Shown here in pieces: positions 11,979 through 23,201 of a stretch of DNA of 64,000 nt. Both the position numbers and the translations under genes were made by a program. The stretch's first letter is position 1, and each line of letters begins with the position of its first letter. Under the pieces are notes generated by a model, which saw only the letters and a program-made list of their open reading frames with translations, was not told the origin of the DNA and made no database searches. Origin of the DNA: Thozetella sp. PMI_491 (lineage: Eukaryota > Ascomycota > Sordariomycetes > Chaetosphaeriales > Chaetosphaeriaceae); NCBI GenBank assembly GCA_021432635.1, contig MU270038.1:744001-808000 (forward strand), written 5' to 3'.

Positions 11979-12778
11979 GACACGAGGCAATACACCGACA
12001 TGTAGCGTCGACGGTGTACATCTAACTTTGGTTTGCTTCGCTGACGTTGACGAGAATGAGCGAACCTGTGATGCACGCGAAATTTTCGCCACGGCCTGAG
12101 AGTGGCCGCGCGAGAGTTGCCATGAATGGCCCTTTTTGGTACACTCCTAGCGTCCTGCTACTCCTGTTGATCCTTGCCTTGATTGCGCAACCTATCTTAG
12201 GTATCTTACAGACAGTTCCAAAAAGGGGGTATTGGGTATAGGTTAGAAAAGATATCCATAAGCAATAGCCGGGCGGTCTGTTTCTCCCCCTCGCCTTTCT
12301 GGTAATGATCACTCTGCCGAAGCACGAGCATGCAGCTCGTTGTCGACCATCAGCTGTCTGGACCATTGTACCACTACCCTTCCGCCCCTAAGCTTGCCCC
12401 TCAAACTCTCCCTACACACGTACACAAATCGGGTCGACTGAAACCTCCCTTCTTACTCTTCGTGGGTGCCATGGTGACTCGTTCGCGAAGGATAATACGC
12501 CGGAACGAGTGTCAGAAGTTAATGGGCACAAAGGAAAGCATGCGAAAACACCCAAAGTTTCTCGTCGACTGCCCAAGCTAGCCGAACACTCGCGCCTGGA
12601 ACGCCGTCCAGGTACTAATCATCCAGAGAAATGCCATGGCGGCCGCCGCCAAGCATTGTTGAAGTGGTCAATTTTGGGTAGTGATACGAGCCTCTTCGCT
12701 CCAAATATTGGTTGAAAGCGGAATACCGGTCCACGGAGGACGGGTATAAGCGGATGTGGTGAGAATAAAAGCTGGGTC
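11979..12778. other. Convergent 3' spacer
   Basis: Eight hundred bases between the stop codons of the ankyrin gene (plus) and KAR9 (minus). It must hold both 3' untranslated regions. No coding region or structured element is evident. Confidence 0.6.
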
Positions 12779-15700
12779 CTAGCGCCTCCACCGAGGCTTG
12801 CCGTCTTGCGCCTGCTTGCCGTTGGAGGAGCTCGTGCTGGATTGCCTCGTGGCCATCCGGGCACCGGCTACAGCCTGGGGGCTCTCCCGGCCGCTTGCGC
12901 CGACCTTGGCCTTGGGCTGAGGTAGGAGGCTTGTCCGCCTGCTGGCAGCCAACGAGCTTGCCGGCCGGGGTGTCACGTTTGGTGAGAGATCGTTCGGTTT
13001 GGGCGGCTGCAGCGAGGCACGCCGGTTGCCGAGAGCTGACATGGAACTCTGCGTCGACAGCTTGGGTCTGGACAGGGTTTGCTGCGAATACGGTCCTGGA
13101 GAAGCGAGCCTCTCGCGGAACGAAGACAGCCGAGACGTGGACTTCGAGGGAGTGTCTTCGGGGATCGGCGACGAGGATGCTGCCCTGCTCAGTGGGCTCC
13201 GTAGCGGGAGTTTTGAGGCAGAGGTGCCTGACATCGACGATACCGAGCGGATCGGCGTGGGTGTCTTCTTCGCATAGGGACTAGGGGTCGTGAGACTGAG
13301 CGGCTTGAAGTTGTGGCCCGTGTCGACATTGTTAGGGTTGGTCGAGTTGCTCCACTTGGGTCTGTTCCCCAAGGTAGATGCTGGTCGGCTGATCCGACTG
13401 CCGACCGGGGTAATGGATCCCTCACGAGTCGGCGTTGAAAGAGTCGACAACCGCGACGAGATAGGCTTTCGTTGAGCCTGGGCTGGGGTTGGCAGGGACG
13501 ACTGCCGGCGGCTGTTCGACTGGGTGTGGTGACTGCCGATGCTCGATGTGCGCTGCTTCCCATTCTTCGAGCCCGGCGTCACCTTGCTGAAGCCGAGAGT
13601 TGACATGATGACAGATGAGGGGGGAGAGCTTCCCGGCGTCACGTTCCCGCTTCCGATGGTTGAGCGGTCGTTAGACAGCATGCTGGAGATCGAATCCCGA
13701 AGCTGCTGGCTCTTCTTGTCGCTCTGGATGTCTTCAAGGGTCAGATCCATCTCGGCCATCCGTTCCTTAAGCTCCTCCCACTTGACCTGCATCTCTGCGT
13801 GGAGTCGTAAGATCTCGCCGTTCACAGTCAACCGATCCTTTACTCCCTTGTCGATGATGCCCAAGACGCGCTCGATTGCGGGCCCATAATGAGTCTTCTT
13901 GGCCTCGTAGCTCTCAATCTTCTTGCTCATCATGGGTTGGTTCGTCAGGTGCATGCCGGCATCCACTGCTTCCTTTAGTCTCGCAACACTCCTCTCGACC
14001 GACTCGTACATCTTCTGAGCTTGTCGTCCAGCACCGCGGAACACCAGCACCCAGCGATCCTCCCCGAGCTCTCTGCGGAGGGACTCAGCATCCTTCTCTA
14101 GCTTCTTGTAGCTGGCGTCCAACCCGGCTCGTCGCATCTCGAGCTCCTCGCATGCAGTGGGGAAGTCCCTGTCTGCTCTTGCCTCAAAAACGGATAGTCG
14201 CATGGGAAGGAAGTCTAGTGATGCCCTCAGAGGCTGCATCCTTGCGAAAAGGGCGAGCAGGCTCGAGTCGTCATGCGACATGCCTGACGGAACCGGGGAT
14301 GGGGAGCTGGGGCTGGCCGGGTACGGGGGCAAGCTGAAGCGGCCGTTGGCCGCCTGGAGGCGTGTCGCAGCCGGTGGTGTTTCTTCGACAATCGTCTCAA
14401 GGTCGCCAATATCGACGCCATCGCCGCTCGCGATGGCAATAGCGGACTTGTGGCGCCGTTCTTCCATCTCAAAGACTAAGCGGCTGAGCTCGTCCATCTC
14501 GTTCTGGATATCGCCAAGCACCAGGTTCCAAAGCTCTTCCCACTCCATGGCGATCTCGACCTGCGCTTTCACGCTGCGAAGCGTCGACCGAATCTTAGTC
14601 CACTCGTCCATAATAGCTTCCATCTGGGCGACCGCCCGCTTCAGGTCGTCGGTTGAGACTTCCCCAATGTCCTCGCGGCCCTGAAGCTCTTCAATAGCGC
14701 TCACGTAAACATTAATTAGTTCTTCGAATCGAAGGATGGCGTTCTCTACTTCCTCCACGCCCTCACGACCACCTGCGGCCGCCCATTCCACATCGTCGTC
14801 GCCCTCGAGACCGCTGACTACCTCCGTGGCCTTGTAAATCCACCCGCGGATCTGATCGGCTGCATTGATCAAAGCTTTGGTGGCGGCCTGGGCCGTGGGA
14901 ATCGCCGAGACTTTGCTGGACAGCGATTCGGCGTCCGGCAGTTGGATCGACGTTAGCTGGGCTAGCTGGTTCTGGAAGGAGGCGCGAGATAATGTGTAGA
15001 TGGAGCCAGGGCGCTGCAGTCCCAAAGGGTTGAAGTAGGATATGGCATCGGGGTTGAACACGTCGGGTGCGGCGGGCTGGCTCTTGTCACCTTGCGCCAA
15101 CGGCGGCGTGTCCTTGGGCGGCGGCGCGGGGACATCGGGGGAAGGTGGTGGTCGGCTGTCCCGGGCAAGATGCTCCTCTCGTGTTTCGAGCTGAACCTTG
15201 ACGCCATTTCCGTTTGTGTGGTCGGGCAGCCGATATTTGTTTGTATCCATCTCGAGAGGCAGCGTCGTTGGAATTTCTGGGAGGAACTCGGGCTTCGCGT
15301 CGCCAAGGCCGTCGGCGGCCTCGTGGGCCACGTCGTCGGCTTCGGATTTGCTTGTTGACTTGTTAGACTTCCCTGACTTCAGACTGGATCGTGATGGAAT
15401 CCGGGCAATGGCACCCTTCCTGTGGACGCGTCTTTTCGTTAGCGATCAGTCTGGCAAGCAAAAGGCACGCTGTCATCTGCATGTGTGAAAAGGTTGCGGC
15501 CTGGGGGCTGGGAAAAAGACGCGTACCAAGGGCGACCACGCCGCTCGACGTTCGGGTTCGCGGAGCTCGCTTGTAGATGGCCCTCGTCGATCTTTCGTAA
15601 TTGCTCTTCGGGAAGGCGACCGACACGGTCGGGCGGCGGAGGAGGTGAGGACTTGCGAGCTACTCCGCCGAATCCAAGTGCTTTTAATCGCGCGGCGAGG

Positions 15701-16038
15701 CCGGGGGACGGCTTTCGTGCTTGGGGACGCGCAGGGCTCGAGTTGGTGGCGTCGGACGTGGGAGTTGTCAATGTTGTGGTTGCTGCTGGAGAGGCGTCAT
15801 GTGCTGCGGAGAGTCGTGGTGCTGTTGAGGATGTGGTGCTATTGGCGGCTGGAGCGATGTTATTGCCGCTACTGCTCGGCTGTTGGTAGCGGAGCTGGCA
15901 AAGTTCGCTAGAGACGTCCGAGAAGGTCAGGACATCGGCATTATCCCTGTCTGCATTCTGGCCGGCAATATTGGCGGAGGTGCTGGCAGCAGGAGAGAGG
16001 CGGCCACTGCCTATAGCAGTGGAGGATAGGGTGGTCAT
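12779..16038 (-). CDS. KAR9-like spindle-positioning protein, 2 exons
   Basis: Predicted 1050-residue homologue of yeast Kar9, the adaptor that links cytoplasmic microtubule plus ends, through the EB1 protein Bim1, to myosin-V and actin for spindle and nuclear positioning. Exon 1 is 15527-16038 and exon 2 is 12779-15419. The intron runs from GTACGC to CCACAG, and splicing gives GRPWKGAIARIPSRSS. An N-terminal low-complexity part holds ARLKALGF and GRLPEEQLRKIDEGH. The central helical Kar9 domain spans roughly residues 270-700 (QLTSIQLPDAESLSSKVSAI; ELWNLVLGDIQNEMDEL). A long basic Ser/Thr/Pro-rich tail follows, carrying an SxIP-type motif (SSPIPEDTPSK, about residue 920) and SSLPTP. SxIP motifs are known EB1-binding signals, so Bim1 binding is likely by inference. 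It ends KPRWRR. The gene shares a 4.3-kb divergent spacer with the orphan gene at 20.3 kb. Confidence 0.85.
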
Positions 16039-19000
16039 CTACCCTAAACCTGGGATTATAACTAGCTCGTACGGGATCGGGATCGAACGCTCGACCTTGG
16101 GCGTGGGCAGACCGTGTCCTGTGACGACCGCAATGTTGCAGCCACTCTGGACTCCTTCCTGCAGCCTGCTGGGGGAAGGAGACGTCTGACCGCTCTGGCG
16201 TAGATTGGGCCCGTTGGGGCGGGGCGGTTGGGCGAGTGCTTCGCCCTCGTCTGGGCGCGCAGCTGTGACGGGTTCGTGCGTGCTAGAACGGGAGCGGGTG
16301 GGCTGGCTCCTCGATCGAGCAGCAATTGGGACTGATTCGCTGCTACGATGGCATGCTTTGGTGGGGTCGGTATGCTGCTGTTTGGGACAAATTGCACCCG
16401 CGATTGGAGGCAGGCCCCTTGTGTGCGTGCAGTAGCCCGACGCAGAGACAGGGAAGATGGACAAAGGAACGGGGGGAAAAAGTGAGAGAGTGACAGGATT
16501 GTAGGCTCGAGGGCGGCGCCGTCCGAGGCTACGAGGTTCCCCGGGCAGTTAGAATAGAAAGGAAAGGTCAAGGAGTCGCAGAAAGATTAATAGGTCATGT
16601 GGCACCTCTTCCTCGTCCTCCCCTCCTTGCGTCGTCTTATCCGCGCTGCTTTAAAATTGCAAGTGCTGGCTGGGCCTGGTCGGGCTTGGTGGGCTGGCGA
16701 CGTGGGACAAGAACAAGACAGGGGAAGCGACTCAGCCAGTGGCCGGCGGTAGCTTCGCCAACGGCCGATCTTAAGAGAAAAGGGGGGGGGGTGCCCAAAA
16801 TGAGAAAGGGAAGAGGTTGAGAGCTCCAGGCGGCGAGAAGCTTGTGAGAGCTCTGGCCACTGGTCCCCTTGGGTCCTTAAGGTGCAGTCGACAGCGGCAT
16901 GGCAGTGGCGAGGCGAGGCGTCAGAGCTGGTACGAAGCTTGCCCGGAAGTCGCTCCTCACGGATGGTCCGGCGCGGCGACACAGAACATGGGCCGGAGGC
17001 AAGGGGGCGGGATCGAGAGCGCAAAGGTGGTAGGAGAGTATAGCCGACTCGAAAAGCCGAGTCTCAACTGTTATGATGAGGACGGAAGAGAGAGGGAGAA
17101 GGAAGGATAAAAAGGGTGCTGAAACCGACAGCAAACCTCGCAGCTACGGCCCAACCTTATTCGTGCCTGCCTTCAAACTACCTCTACGGAGTACACGCCA
17201 TCCAATCTTTGCTACAGCAGTACCCCATGTTTCTTGCTCTCCCGCCCACTGGCTCGCGCAGAGCCCCGCGGGCGGTCTCCGGTTCTCTCTCGCTCCCTCT
17301 CTCGAACGGGTGCATCGGTGCATGCTCCCCTCTTCTTCCCCCATCCTCCGGGCGGCCGTCCACTCGATCGCGACTGGTCACATTTCTCCCCGTCACACCC
17401 ATCGCGGCGGCCACAGGTTCCGCTCTGGGCCATCGCTGAAGATCTCGAGAGAAAGCGAAGTTGCAAGGTCGTAACGATAGATTTCCAGAACCAAACTTTG
17501 GGTTACTCTTCACGGCCGGAGACTAGGGGGCGACAGGGGTCTGCGCGGGTGGACAATAGCAAAAATGGAGACTGCTAATATAACCCTCACGCAACGGCAT
17601 GGGGGGGGGGACAAGGGTCCATCGCGGAAACGCTATGCTAGGTGCCGACCCAAAGAACCGGAGTAGGTACTTCATCAGTGCGCTCCGCGGGGGTCTGGCA
17701 GCGTCGTAGAGGGCGCTTTGACGGTCGGTCGCTAGGCGCATCACCGTGGCACCGGGGTGATGGACCGAAGAAAGGAAAACGAATTTTTGTGGTGCGCAGT
17801 GGGATTTGGGCTGGGCGCCGGCTGGCAAAAGGCCCGGCAAGAAACTCCGGAGGTCAAGTCAGGTGAGCGCCAGACATTGATACACCATGCCGGCAGGGCA
17901 AGCAGACGGGAGTCTACTTGCTCAAGCCAAAGCCGCTCTCTAACATTGCTTACTGCTACGTGCGTTAAATTAGATGGATATCAAGAGCAAAGGACTTGGC
18001 CGCGAGGAGCAGCTACACACTGCAGGCGGAGCGGAGCTGCAACCCCTTTCTGAGCCTAGGATGCTTGCGTCTCGGCTCGAAGACTGCCTTGACCACGCTG
18101 CCTCCGTTCCGGGCCGCTTCTGTGCTGCAAGTTATAAATCGTGCAGTCCGGCTGGCGGCTACTAGCGAGGTCGGCACCTGCTCCCTCCCGAAGCTATTGC
18201 ATGCAGACCAAATAGGTAGCTCGGGACGGAGTATGCGCGAAAGCTATCGGGCTGTTAAACTTGCTGCTGGCTCTGTGAACCAGGAAGTACCCTGCCTCAA
18301 GGTATTTGTTCTCTAGTCTACCTTGGCTTGCCCTCGCGGCGGGCTGAAACATTTTCTTGGGCTCGCGCTGTGGCTTGTGCTCAGCGCCGGACTGCTCAAT
18401 GTTCTAGGAGATTATCATCTGATAAGCTCGACTGAATGCTACATATTGAAATGCAAAAGAAGAGGCACTGTGTATGAGCCTTGAAGGAAGGACAACACAA
18501 TCCTCGAGGACGGCGGCACGCTCAAGACATGTAGTGTCAGAACCTCAACTGGGCCAATCAGATTGCCGACGGGGCAGAAGCATGCTGACCATGTGCCTGT
18601 CTACTATAGGGTTTATCCTCTCCTTTCTCTGAGGTACATCTTTTTTTCATATAAAAAAAAGGTTAGAATCAGAGCATCAACGGTCCAGTCTCCATGCTCA
18701 GAGGCGCGTGGCACCGGAATCGGGATAGTTTCCCTTCGCCGGCCGTTCCCTACTCCGCGCGCCCCGGTCTGTGCTATTGGGGATGAAAGAAGGAAGGCCA
18801 GCCCACTAGCAGCAACCCAGGCGCCACCTGGCAGAGGAACGGCGCGACGAAGGCGGGTCCCTTTTCTCTGCCTGGGCTTCTCTAAGTAAGGCGCCGGCTC
18901 GATCGAGTCTGTCGAGGAGATTGCGGCTTCAGGAGAGGGTGCCTCCACCTGGCGCACGCATTCCAATCATATGTGCCAAACTAGACAGGACACAAAAAAA

Positions 19001-20325
19001 AGAGCATCGTGGCATGTTGCCTAGGCCACCGGGGCTTATGGCCGACGCAGCCTCAATCGTTTTCCTTGTAGAGTCGCGCCAGGCTGGCGAGGGAGCATCG
19101 CGTCACTAGTATCGCCAGTAGACTGTTTTTTTTTATCCTACCCTCCATGGCTCCTTCCTGTGTACTGTACCAGGGAGCATGCTGCTTCTTGTCTCTCTCC
19201 CATCCTTTCGACGTCACCTCCCCCTCCTCCCAACAGCGGGCATTGGCCACCAAGTCCATCCAACTATCTGTTGATCCACGCCGAGATTGGCTCCATCCTG
19301 GTATCGTCCAGAAGCTTTTTTTTGTGGAAGTTTGCGGGATCAGCTGTCTGTGACTGGCTGGCTCCCCTCGTTTCACGCGACCCAAGCTTCCCACCCCCGC
19401 GTCGACCAGTCGGAGCGACGCGGTTCAACGACGTGTAGGGATCGCTCTGCTTCCCAGCTTGGCCGACCAGCTTTGATGCTCGCTGCTGCCCGTCACGCCC
19501 GCCGCTTTCAAGGACTACCCTTCCAGACTTGCTCGATCCCCAGCGACATCTCAGCACCGGGACCCCCGCCCCTGACAGGGCATACCCCACTCTGCATCAT
19601 CTAGGCGACCATCCCCGACTCCTGATAGTCCCGATTCGTGTCGCAGTAATTCTACCGCTTGACCGGCTCATCGATCCTTTCGTGCACAGCAGCTGCAACC
19701 AGGAAGACGGACACTCCCCTCAGATCACCCCTCCTTCGGTTTTCCAGAAGCTACTGCGCGGCCTCTCGCCTCTGCACACAGCACTCAGCACACAGCACAC
19801 AGCACCGTGACCCCATCTAACTTCTCCGGCGGTCGTGGGTCGCTCCATTTTATTGCGTTTTGCGCTTCCTGCGTTGCCCCGGGACCCTGTAGCTGGCGTC
19901 ACTTGTCTTGCGGGGTGCCTGCGTGGGTTTATTTACTTAGCTTGCCCGCCTCAAAGGTGTTTCGAAAGTCTGCCGAGGAACGTGGAGCTCCTCCGCATAA
20001 CAGTTTCACCCGACCACCGCCGCAGGAATAATAATACTAATCTCACAGCACAACTGGGCAACCGCACAGCAACAGCGAAGCCCGAGAGAGGAAGGGAAAA
20101 AAACCAAACCCAAAACCAAAAAACCATCACGACCCATAAATAGATTATCGTGGCCTTCTTGTCGAGGACTGAGCCAGCCGACACTTGCACTGCCGGATCC
20201 AGCAGCTAGCTGTGAGTGGACCGGGAAGAGTTACCCCCCTACGACCGACCAAAAAAAGGGGGCCAGGTAAGGAGCTCATTTAAGCTCACCCGCTCACCAC
20301 CACCACACCTCGCCGCCACATCACC
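16039..20325. other. Divergent 4.3-kb promoter and leader region, no supported gene
   Basis: This spacer lies between the start codons of KAR9 (minus) and the 571-residue orphan (plus). The open frames in it overlap on both strands and match nothing I know. G-runs occur at about 16782-16791 and 17601-17610. From about 19.1 to 20.3 kb the plus strand is rich in pyrimidine tracts and short ATG-led frames, as in long mRNA leaders; 20030-20320 is A/C-rich and probably transcribed. Leader introns are possible but cannot be placed. Confidence 0.45.
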
Positions 20326-22041
20326 ATGGCTGCCACCCACCCCACGCCCATTGTTCGGTGCGACTCCCCGCCGCCCGACATGAAGCCTACTCCAGCTCTT
20401 GGTGCAGACCTCGGGTTGTCAAGATGCCTCTCGACTGCTTCGTCCATGTCCCACGGGTCTGCCACCACCGACAACTCGCACCTCCGTGAATCCCTAGGCA
20501 GCGACTTCTCGGCCGCATCCCGTCAGTCCTCGGCCAGCTTCCAGTCCTCCCGCCGCTCCGACATTAGCAGCGCCAGCATCCCGATGCTCAGGTCCCGGCA
20601 GTCGACCGGCAGTTTCGACACCATCAATAAGTCTTCCTCCAACCGCCGGCGGGGATACATGCGTCCGCAAGGTACCGACTTCGCTGCGAGTGCGCGGTCT
20701 AGGGAGAGCGTCCTGAGCTTGGGCAGCATCGCGCATCTACAGTACTACTTTGCGCGAACCGGCCTGCTAGACGGCAAGGGGGGCCAGCTCGCACGGAAAC
20801 GCCAACGGAAAGCACACACCCTCGATCTTTCGGCCCTCGACACCCACTCGTACCTGACGCCGTCGTTGAGCGGTAGCGACCACGATTCGAGTTATGCATC
20901 GATGGGAAGTAGCCCCGACTCGGTGGTACCCGGATTCGGCGGACCCCTCGGCTACATGGTGGAGTCACCAATTGACGAGCACCCTCCCGTCCCGGGCGAC
21001 GACGAGTATTATTCCGATGACTATGAGGAGCCGGACCCCCACATGCTGCCCCCAACAGCGAGCACGTACAACTTCCGAGAGAAGCCGTTGCCGAAGCCGC
21101 CGTCCATTGCAGAACTGAAGGCGGACCTGACTAGTGCGCTGGATTCTGCTGCCAAAGCGCTGGCCGAGGCGCAGGAGAGTAGGGGACCTCCCGATGAGGC
21201 CACATCCGAGTCACCAGCCTCGCTGAAATCCTCAACGAACTCCAAAAAGGGAGCCCCAGGATGGCACGAGATCCAGGGGTTACATATATTGGACGTCATG
21301 ACACTGGCCATCCGCGCCGCCAAGGTGTACTACACGGCGCACGAGCAGCCCGACCGACTAGATGGCATCAAGTCGGAAAAGGCCCTCCGATCGGAGCTCC
21401 TCTCCGTCATGGACGTCCTCAAGCGCATGGCCACTCGCGGTTTCATCGGCGGCATGCGTGAGGATGAGTTCCGCACCATGGACTCGTGGATCGCTGGTCT
21501 GCATGAGATGCTCTCTACCGAAGAGACCATCGAGGCTGCCGAGCGTGCCGAGCGCTCTAGCTGGACCTGGCTTCCAGCTGGGGACTGGGCTGGCCGTGAA
21601 TACGCACGCGAGCAAGCCTTCATCGCCTCGATGCTCCGAGGGAGCGCCGACCCGGTCGACGGCATAGAGCCACTACCTGAATGGATCCCTATCGACCCCA
21701 CGACGCCGCTGGAGCAGCAGAAGCTACCTACGCCCTTCCTGGCCTCGCTGTCGAACGGTTTGCGCCTTGTGCAGCTGCACAACTGTGCGGTGCGCAAGTC
21801 GCGGAGGCGTTTTGGTGCCATCCCGACCTTCCACACCGACACCCAAAAACCGTACCGCGCGGCCGATAACATCCGGTATTGGACCAAGGCGGCAGAGCTG
21901 CGGTGGGAAGTGCTTCTCAAGGTGGACGCCCTAGGCCTGCAGTACAACAGCGGCCCGCAGGTCTGGGCGGATTTTGAGGATGCCCTACTCAAGTGGTGCC
22001 AGAAGGTGCGGGAAGAGATCACGGCTGAGATCCAGAACTAG
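20326..22041 (+). CDS. Conserved fungal protein of unknown function (571 aa)
   Basis: Uninterrupted 571-codon frame starting in a good context (catcaccATGGCT). The N-terminal 250 residues are Ser-rich and probably disordered (SRCLSTASSMSHGSATTD, RQSSASFQSSRRSDISSAS). An acidic Tyr-rich patch (DDEYYSDDYEEPDP) follows. From about residue 255 the sequence becomes globular and mainly helical: a short coiled segment (IAELKADLTSALDSAAKALAEAQ), then a well-formed domain from about 310 to 571 (GWHEIQGLHILDVMTLAIRAAKVYY, MDSWIAGLHEMLSTEETIEAAERAERSSW, WAGREYAREQAFIASML, NIRYWTKAAELRWEVLLKVD). No signal peptide, membrane segment or catalytic motif is visible. It resembles uncharacterised proteins conserved across filamentous ascomycetes; I cannot name a function. 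Confidence 0.8.
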   Translation: MAATHPTPIVRCDSPPPDMKPTPALGADLGLSRCLSTASSMSHGSATTDNSHLRESLGSDFSAASRQSSASFQSSRRSDISSASIPMLRSRQSTGSFDTINKSSSNRRRGYMRPQGTDFAASARSRESVLSLGSIAHLQYYFARTGLLDGKGGQLARKRQRKAHTLDLSALDTHSYLTPSLSGSDHDSSYASMGSSPDSVVPGFGGPLGYMVESPIDEHPPVPGDDEYYSDDYEEPDPHMLPPTASTYNFREKPLPKPPSIAELKADLTSALDSAAKALAEAQESRGPPDEATSESPASLKSSTNSKKGAPGWHEIQGLHILDVMTLAIRAAKVYYTAHEQPDRLDGIKSEKALRSELLSVMDVLKRMATRGFIGGMREDEFRTMDSWIAGLHEMLSTEETIEAAERAERSSWTWLPAGDWAGREYAREQAFIASMLRGSADPVDGIEPLPEWIPIDPTTPLEQQKLPTPFLASLSNGLRLVQLHNCAVRKSRRRFGAIPTFHTDTQKPYRAADNIRYWTKAAELRWEVLLKVDALGLQYNSGPQVWADFEDALLKWCQKVREEITAEIQN

Positions 22042-23201
22042 ACGACTGCCCAGACGCGATGCGGCTAAGGAACTCGGGAGAGCAAGGCAACCCCAAAGAA
22101 TGCAGCAACCCGGCGGAGAAGAGAAAGAAAAATTTATGACGTAACGTGACAAGACCAGACCGGCTAATCGAAGACCAATCCCTGTTCTATTCATTCACTA
22201 TTATCCGCACTCTTTTGGACATTGAAACGGAGTTTTCAGGCTTGGAACCTCCCCGAATTCTTTTTGAACCTTTACATTAACGACTTATCTTCTTTATTAT
22301 ACACAACTTTTGCATGGACCGAACTCAAGTCCGGGGGCTGAGAGGAGAAGAAGCAGTTGGGAGACGTGCTGCTGCCATGGAGAGCGCACTCTCGAGGATG
22401 GCTGTGGCACAGAAGGTTTGGAGGATATTCTTTTCTCTTCACTTCGATCTCCGGTTTTTTTTTTCTAGCATATACCCCCTAGCATAACTCCCGGGCGTCA
22501 CTGACAGCTATCTTTTTCATCTTCATTTTTTTTGTTCCCTCTCCCTTTACTTTTTCCCCCTTGAATTCTACCTGTATGTATCTCTCTAGCTTGAAGAAAC
22601 TAGATTGCACTTCCTCCATTGACAGTGGTTGAAATCGTATGATTTGTTGTTGCACTTGGATGGAATCTCGACATCCATGTGTTGTGCCGAAACCCGGCAA
22701 CCCTTGCAATGAGCATTGCGGCATTGACACTCTGAGTCAAAAGGGGCAAGTAAACAAACCCCTAAAATAGACAGTGCAGAGCACATGTGGGCGCCTGGTT
22801 TTTGGCCAGCCACTTTCTGCATGTCTTACTTGCTAACCTGTTTTGCAGCTGTCTTGCATGAAGTGGAGGGGGCCGATTTGAATGAATCACCCTTGTGCAG
22901 CTGGGACGGGTCAGGACACACTAGACTTGCCACGGAACACAGAGCCGCTCTCGGTTCAACCGACGCGGAGGGCTTCATTTGAGCTGAAAAATATGTGCCA
23001 CCAATTGTGTCTAATAGCTCATGAAATGCCCCACGACGCCATTCATATGCATACGCTAATCTCTATCCACCCGGCAACCCGGTTGGGGCAGGGTTCATCA
23101 ACGCCTCAGTCGCATACATTGCGTTAGCGAAGTAGTTTGTAAAACACCATCACGTGTTACCACGTATTGCTTAGCGGACATATCGGTAGCATCAGGCCTC
23201 T
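22042..23201. other. Convergent 3' spacer
   Basis: This 1.16-kb stretch lies between the stop codons of the orphan gene (plus) and the RecQ gene (minus). It contains a T-run at about 22455-22464 and AT-richer DNA at 22.2-22.6 kb that would fit 3' untranslated regions. I see no gene. Confidence 0.55.

Noticed and set aside
15439-15526. Read-through of KAR9 exon 1 into the intron
   Set aside because: The frame stays open for about 30 codons, but the GTACGC to CCACAG intron restores the conserved join to exon 2, so the extension is not coding.
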